A stretch of 64,000 bases of DNA from the NCBI GenBank assembly GCA_036873755.1, contig JAVTVY010018696.1, positions 1-64,000 on the forward strand. Reading direction: 5' to 3'. Position numbers and translations under genes: made by a program. Shown one piece after another: positions 58,658 to 64,000 of the stretch. The notes beneath the pieces were generated by a model that was given only the letters and a program-made list of their open reading frames with translations, was not told where the DNA came from and searched no databases. Within the stretch, counting starts at the first letter, position 1. The number at the start of each line of letters is the position of its first letter. The DNA comes from Hanleya hanleyi. Taxonomy: Eukaryota; Mollusca; Polyplacophora; Lepidopleurida; Hanleyidae.

Positions 58658-58832
58658 CTGCTGATGGCAAAAGGGAACCAATCTTGTAACCCATAGAACA
58701 CCAGTGCCCTCTATCTCCTTGAATTACTTCCATTGATGAATATTCCTATCCTTATATTGTATTTCAATAAGATAGAGGGTGCTGGTGTTCCATGAGCTTC
58801 AAGATTTACTCCCCTTTGTCATCAGCTGGAGA
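58658..58832. repeat. Foldback: ~67-bp imperfect inverted repeat
   Basis: 'ctgatggcaaaagggaa...gaacaccagtgccctctatc' (58660-58722) pairs with inverted 'gatagagggtgctggtgttc...cccctttgtcatcagctgg' (58771-58832). The loop is about 40-50 nt. Confidence 0.75.
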
Positions 58833-58994
58833 ACCCCATTGTCTGTCCAACTAAACAGGTGGACAGATCTTGTGGCTAACACTAAAGCTACCTTGAGCTT
58901 CCAAGTCTGAAGAAAGGCACGGTTCAGTATTAAAGTGCTCTCATAATTCAACTACTCTTAATTAATATGCACTCGCCTCGAAATGCTAATTTTT

Positions 58995-59110
58995 AGACTG
59001 GCTGGTCTGATCAGTGTTCAGGATAATAGGAACTGTGGGCACTATCATGTCCTAGCACATGTAGGCATCGTCGTGAAAAAACCCCTGAAAAATCCGGCTG
59101 TTCATCATGT
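58995..59110 (+). mobile_element. Truncated 5S-derived SINE body
   Basis: 'agactggctggtctgatcag', 'gttcaggataataggaactg' and 'gcacatgtaggcatcgtcgt' match 21080-21170. The 5S-like head is missing. Confidence 0.75.
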
Positions 59111-59394
59111 AAGGATCTTCAAACTGGGGATACAGAGTACAATACAGCTTGTCAGATATTTTTAACAGGGTCAACACAGGTTCCCTACATGTAGTCGCCT
59201 GTTGTATTTTCCTTATATGATGAATAGACCGAAAACTCGCCAGAACAATGTTGTATCCTACTCATCACTCCAAATTTTGAAGTCCTTATAGTACAATTCC
59301 TCTGAATCTGTCCATCTGCTGGTGCACTTAAACAGTTGTTGAACAAGGAAACCGCTCAAACTTGTGCATTAGTGTTTTACAGGCTTCAATATAC

Positions 59395-60110
59395 ACCCGT
59401 AGATCTGGAATTACTTTCAGAGTTGTTTAATGGCCTTGGTCCAAATTGTTAGCTAGCAATCCAGAGAAAGGTCTAAGATTTCGTGGCTACAAGAATGTAA
59501 CATTTAGGACATCTTTTATTGAATGACCAACTAAAAGGGGCTTAACACTTGGTAACCTTGAAACGAGCCGAGAGCTCGCATATCCCACACTAAAATCGAC
59601 AAACACAAAGTATTATTTTTCCTTCAGATAGGTTTCTTTCAGTTGAGAAAATTGTTCAGGAAGGAATAAAACTAAAAAAAGTGATGAAGTAAACCTTTGT
59701 GCTTGAGTTAATAAACATATATAAAGTTGATACAGGACCCCTCTCCCAGTTAAATGAATAAATGCATAGTCTTTATTTCATCAAATTAAACTGAATGTAG
59801 CTGTTTCATACATGTATCGAATGGGAGAACACCACCGGACAAATAACCTTGACCAAAATTTTGGTAAATGACCCCTCATCTTCCCTAATGTATCTATGGG
59901 AACGAAATTTCATGATTTTGGGGTCCGTGACCTCTTTGACCGTGGTCTACATTTTGATACGTGACACATGTCCCCCTAATGTATTTGACAGAAAAAAAAT
60001 TATTTTCAATGATATCCTGATTTTGGGGTCACAGCGACCTTTAACCTGGACCTATGTTCTGGTATGCGACATCTTTAAACCCTATTGAATCCACTCGCAA
60101 ACCTTGGTAA
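59395..60110 (-). mobile_element. Reverse, internally deleted copy of the 26787-28530 element
   Basis: Inverted right end 'aggcttcaatatacacccgt' (59392-59411), 'gtgatgaagtaaacctttg', 'aggacccctctccc' and, at the far end, inverted 'tattgaatccactcgcaa'. About 715 bp, compared with 1.7 kb for the plus copy. Confidence 0.8.
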
Positions 60111-61180
60111 ATCAAACCCCTGTTAAAACCGACACTAAATTAATCTGGTCCCAATCATGGTCGACATACATAGATTTCACACTACATTCAGCATGTCCAG
60201 TTGAAAGTGAACAAACTCCATATCATTACAAACTGTTTATTTCACAAGTCCTAGTGCATTTGTACAGAACAGAACGATTTTCAGTGTGGCGATTCCAGCA
60301 TTTCTGTACGTTTCCGATAACACACTTTGGAATAACAATCCTTTGTTATCATTTAATTACACAAAGCTAGTAATATATATCCAGCGGTCAATTTATGGTC
60401 TGAGAATGGAGTAGAGTAACCAGGTTACAAAACCGTAATTTTCACGTCTGCATGATCAGAGGAGAAAATGCATCCAGTACTCGCAACATTGACTCCACCC
60501 TGGAAACATTTAAATCTTTCTTAGTCTAGACAGATTGCGCTGTTTTTTTTATCATTCCTTTCTGTGAACGTGGTAACAGGGAGCAGTTTTCTTTGCTGTG
60601 TCGGTCTCGGTAATTTCAGACATAATCGTTTCACAACAGTAACAAGAGATTATATGAAGAAAATCTCTGCATTAATAACTTAGCTTAAATTATATTTTCC
60701 CCAAATTACTAGTCTAAAGTACAGCTGAGTAGTAATTACTATTCAGGACTTTAAATTGGATCCTTATCACAACATTAAATGCCATATGATTAAAATTTAT
60801 CTCTAGCTTCAAGGATTTTTTCTCTTTTTTTTTTTACTCTTTCTTACAGACCTAATATATTCATCTTGTTTGGTACACCGATGCAGTAGATTATACAATT
60901 TACATGAATGTTCTTAGATTTGAAAAGTCGGCCTTCAACAATACTTTTTCAAATAAAACAAGAAAAGGAGTCTGATGTCAAAGGGTTGACTCGGTTCAAA
61001 AGAACGGACAAGCGGCGGTGCCTGTGAAGTTAGAGAATTATTTTAGCCAGCCTATAACAAAAAATCCTGATTTGCCAGAATGCAGAGATTCACTAGGCCA
61101 TTTTCCCTAATTTGGGCTCCTCCATGCCAAAATAATGTTGCCGCGCCGAATAGAGGTCATACCAAATTCCCCAACTATGT
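60111..61180. other. No gene seen
   Basis: An 88-codon frame (60104-60370) is unrecognised; the rest is AT-rich without arrays. Confidence 0.5.
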
Positions 61181-61184
61181 TGTG

Positions 61185-63010
61185 TGGAGACATCTAGTGT
61201 TTGTGCTGACTGTCTGTCCGTCCCCTTCCCTTCTCTGCAAGATATCTTGAGAAATACTGCGTTCATTCGTGTCTGGTGTCCGTCCGTCCCTCCATCAAAT
61301 TGTACATGTATATACAAGCCTTGTCTGCAAGATATCTTTAACAACTGGACGGAATTTCACCAAACTTGGATGGAAGCTTCATTGGGATAGCCCCCTCATC
61401 TGATTACATCATGGTGCGTGTGTGGGTGTGTGTGCGTTCATCTGTATCAGTTGTCTGTCCGTCCGTCCATATAATTGTACAGGACTTGTCTGCAAGATGT
61501 CTGGAAGACTACTGAACAGAAGTTCACCAAACTTGGATGCAAGCTTCATCAGCTGGTTAGGTTTTGGTATATGTGCGTGCGTTCGTCCGTGTCAGTCCGT
61601 CTACTTGTACATGTTTATACAGGCCTTGTCCGCAAGATATCTGGAGAACCACTGGATGGAATTTCACCAAACTTTGATGGAAGCGTCATTGGGATAGCCC
61701 CCTCATCTGATTCCGTTTGTGTGTGTGTGTGTTCATCCGTGTCCGTTGTCTGTCCGTCCTTCCATCTACTCGTACATGTATATACAGGCCTTCTCTGTAA
61801 GATATCTGGAGAACTACTGGACAGAAGTTCACCAGGGTAGAAGCTTCATTGGGGTAGCCCCTGATCTGATTAGGTTTTGGTATGTGTGTGCGTGCAATCG
61901 TCCATGTCCGGTGTCCATCCGTCTGTTCATCTACTTGTACATGTATATATACAGGCCCTGTCTGCAAGATATCTGAAGAACTACTGGACGGAATTTCACC
62001 AAACCTGGATGGAAGGTTCATTGGGATAATTCCCTCATTTGATTAAGTTTTGGTGTGTGTCTGCATTCATCCGAATCCGTTGTCCGTCCATCTATTTTAC
62101 ATGTATATACAGACCTTGTCTTCAAGATATCTGGAGAAACTACTTGACGGAATTTCACCAAACTTGGATGGGAGCTTCATTGGGGTAGCCCTCTCATCTG
62201 GTTAGGTTTTGGTGTGTGTGCGAGCGTTCATTGGTGTCCGGCATCCGTCCGTCCATCCATCTACTTTTACATGTATAGACAGGCCTTCTCTGTAAGATAT
62301 CTGGAGAACTACTGGATGAGACTTCACCAAACTTGGATGGAATCTTCATTGGAATGGCATCTGATTATGGTTTGTTTGCATCCATCCATCTGTTTCTGAT
62401 GTGCGTCTTTGTTACATGTATATACAGGTCTACTCTTGTCTACAAGATATGTGGAGAATTACTACATGAAATTTCACCAACTTGGATGGAAGCTCCAATG
62501 GAATGAACTTGTGATGTAATTAAATTTTGTTGTGAGTGCTTGCGTGGGTCCAGGCAAAATGTGCTTCTGTCTGTCTGTCTGTCCAATTTTTGTTCACTCC
62601 ATATCTTGGAAACTGCATGAAACTTCTATACAGTAGAGCATGTATATTATTGGTGTGCCTCTTTTATGTTTTGTATCTTTCCTATAATGTGATCAGTTTA
62701 GAAATGATTGATGCTTCACAAGTACATGTATTTCACATTGGTCGGACGCTGTTGGTGTCGACAATCCACTCATTGGTATATAAATTCCGACTCCTCACTG
62801 GGCTACTGCAACAATGAAAATCGCCTCTTCGCAATTAATATTTTTAGATTCGCAGCTTTGTTTAGGATCTTTATTGCTACATCCATTTTATAGCACTTTA
62901 CCTTAAATAATGTGCCCACTCAAGGCAAGGTGGAAGGTTGGGGGAGACGTAATGCTTTTACTTTAAAAAACTACTAGCATAGGCTTCACGCCGGAGCGTT
63001 AACTCAATGG
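61185..63010 (+). repeat. Long ~175-bp tandem element, about eight units
   Basis: Same element as 53920-54825 with more units. Left end is 'gacatctagtgtttgtgctg'; right end 'gggctactgcaacaatgaaa' to 'aatgtgcccactcaaggcaa'. All frames of 60-121 codons inside it are repeat artefacts. Confidence 0.92.
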
Positions 63011-64000
63011 TCAAAGCAGAATCTCTAGTAGCTGTTGACCCCCACTTTCTTATCTATAACATAACGCCCCCCACCTCCAAGTTTTCAAGTCCGCACAGTA
63101 GATCCAAATGTATACGATCATCAACGAGTCTGCCATCAATTTTATCATGAAATAAATTTAACTGTGACTGCCATTACTCTCAAATGCAGCTATGTATATA
63201 TTTCAAAAATCAAACCTACAGAAATCAGAAACCAGGCATTTTACATATTCACTGCAACTTCGAGTGAAGGCCAAAATCAACTTACCTGCCACCATGCAGA
63301 TATTGTTCGCTGTGTATACACCAGTTCTATCCCAGTGAGCAGGTTGGTTTTCCAGTGCACTGCCACCTATACCTAAGCCAATGGAAATGAAACACTAAGC
63401 TGATATAGTAAACTGGTATAGTATGTACAGTTAGCAATACAATCAATTAAAATATACCTTTAGTTCCAGTGTAGTTTTGTGCTGTTATAATTAAACAGTG
63501 GTGATTACTTTAACGACCAACAGGCAAGAAAAATACCTAAACCTGACAATTACGAATAAGAGAATTTGATGTATGCGAGTGATAAACTAATCTCCCCAAA
63601 TCCGTTCCAAGTGACCATGTGCAGCTGTTACATTTTGGCTACAAATCTTTGAAATATAAAACTGTGCATTCCATGAAAAGGTGAAAAGGCCACATTCACC
63701 CGATAACAAATAGACTAATAAACTAATAATGTTCGAACAAACTATGAACCAACCTTCCACAATTTAAATGTATATAACTTTTTTTTCTTCTTTGATAGAC
63801 ATTTAGAAGTCGGCGAAGGCTATTCTATGGATAACAACTTGTCTATTGCTGCGGAGCTGACGTTTCGTTGGAGATACTCCCAACTTTTTCAAAGCTAAAG
63901 TGTGTATGTATATATGTTGATCAGAAAATTAATGAGACTGTCCATCTACCCTAATTCTGTAATAGAATTCTTGGCCTAATTCTGGCCAAGGACACAAAAT
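63011..64000. other. No gene seen; GAAACGTC-type relic at 63853-63900 (minus)
   Basis: The minus strand of 63853-63900 reads 'gaaaaagttgggagtatctc' then 'caacgaaacgtcagctccgc', with a GTTGGnAG/CTcCAAC stem before GAAACGTC. This resembles Penelope-type terminal repeats. The rest is unassigned. Confidence 0.45.

Overview
This is eukaryotic, AT-rich, repeat-saturated DNA with small exons in long introns. It is most likely from a marine gastropod mollusc. That placement is an inference from dispersed elements ending in a 'gaaagcgacgttaaa...cactcactcac' tail, from several mollusc-style tandem families, and from 'ggtcaaggtcaaaggtc' elements. There are no operons, Shine-Dalgarno sites or bacterial gene layout.

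Left end (1-5 kb): a long minus-strand frame encodes the N-terminal half of a family B DNA polymerase of selfish-element or virus-like type. It carries exonuclease motifs I-III and polymerase motif A, runs off the left edge, and is cut by a single in-frame TAG at 653-655. Behind its 5' end lies a 41-bp tandem array that repeats a YY1-type site (AAGATGGCGGC on the minus strand) in G-rich DNA. Beyond that is a compact cluster of promoter motifs (E-box, CCAAT, CRE, octamer, NRF-1), then a 148-bp satellite.

5-20 kb: mostly repeats (a MITE-like element, SINE-like elements, ~150-bp tandem families, a perfect 27-bp inverted repeat, a LINE tail). A TATA promoter with a likely first exon lies at 7.40-7.50 kb.

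20-57 kb: the main cellular content is a set of small, partly duplicated exons on the plus strand. Exon types are A (SAP-like helix 1), V (CPxWW...LPF), B (GRPKMRKEAL, SAP-like helix 2), C (basic, NLS-like), D (basic), a 27-bp-repeat exon with an RS-type frame, and a terminal exon T ending in TAG at 57150. Splice phases read A(1) V(1-1) B(1-0) C(0-2) D(2-2) RS(2-0) T(0), which is fully compatible. Copies of V and B differ mostly at third codon positions. I infer a nuclear SAP/RS-type nucleic-acid-binding gene, or a small cluster of paralogues, made by segmental duplication (blocks at 22.7-25.7, 35.8-43.2, 43.5-45.9 and 47.6-53.3 kb). Comparing the blocks reveals deletions, a local template-switch-like insertion, a MITE with its empty site, a short insertion with a 12-bp target duplication, and growth of a minisatellite.

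55-64 kb: an antisense, frameshifted reverse transcriptase relic (Penelope-like) lies in the last intron. It is followed by the 3' UTR, a foldback, a truncated copy of the 26.8-28.5 kb element, and a second long tandem element. Most open frames elsewhere are chance frames in repeats.
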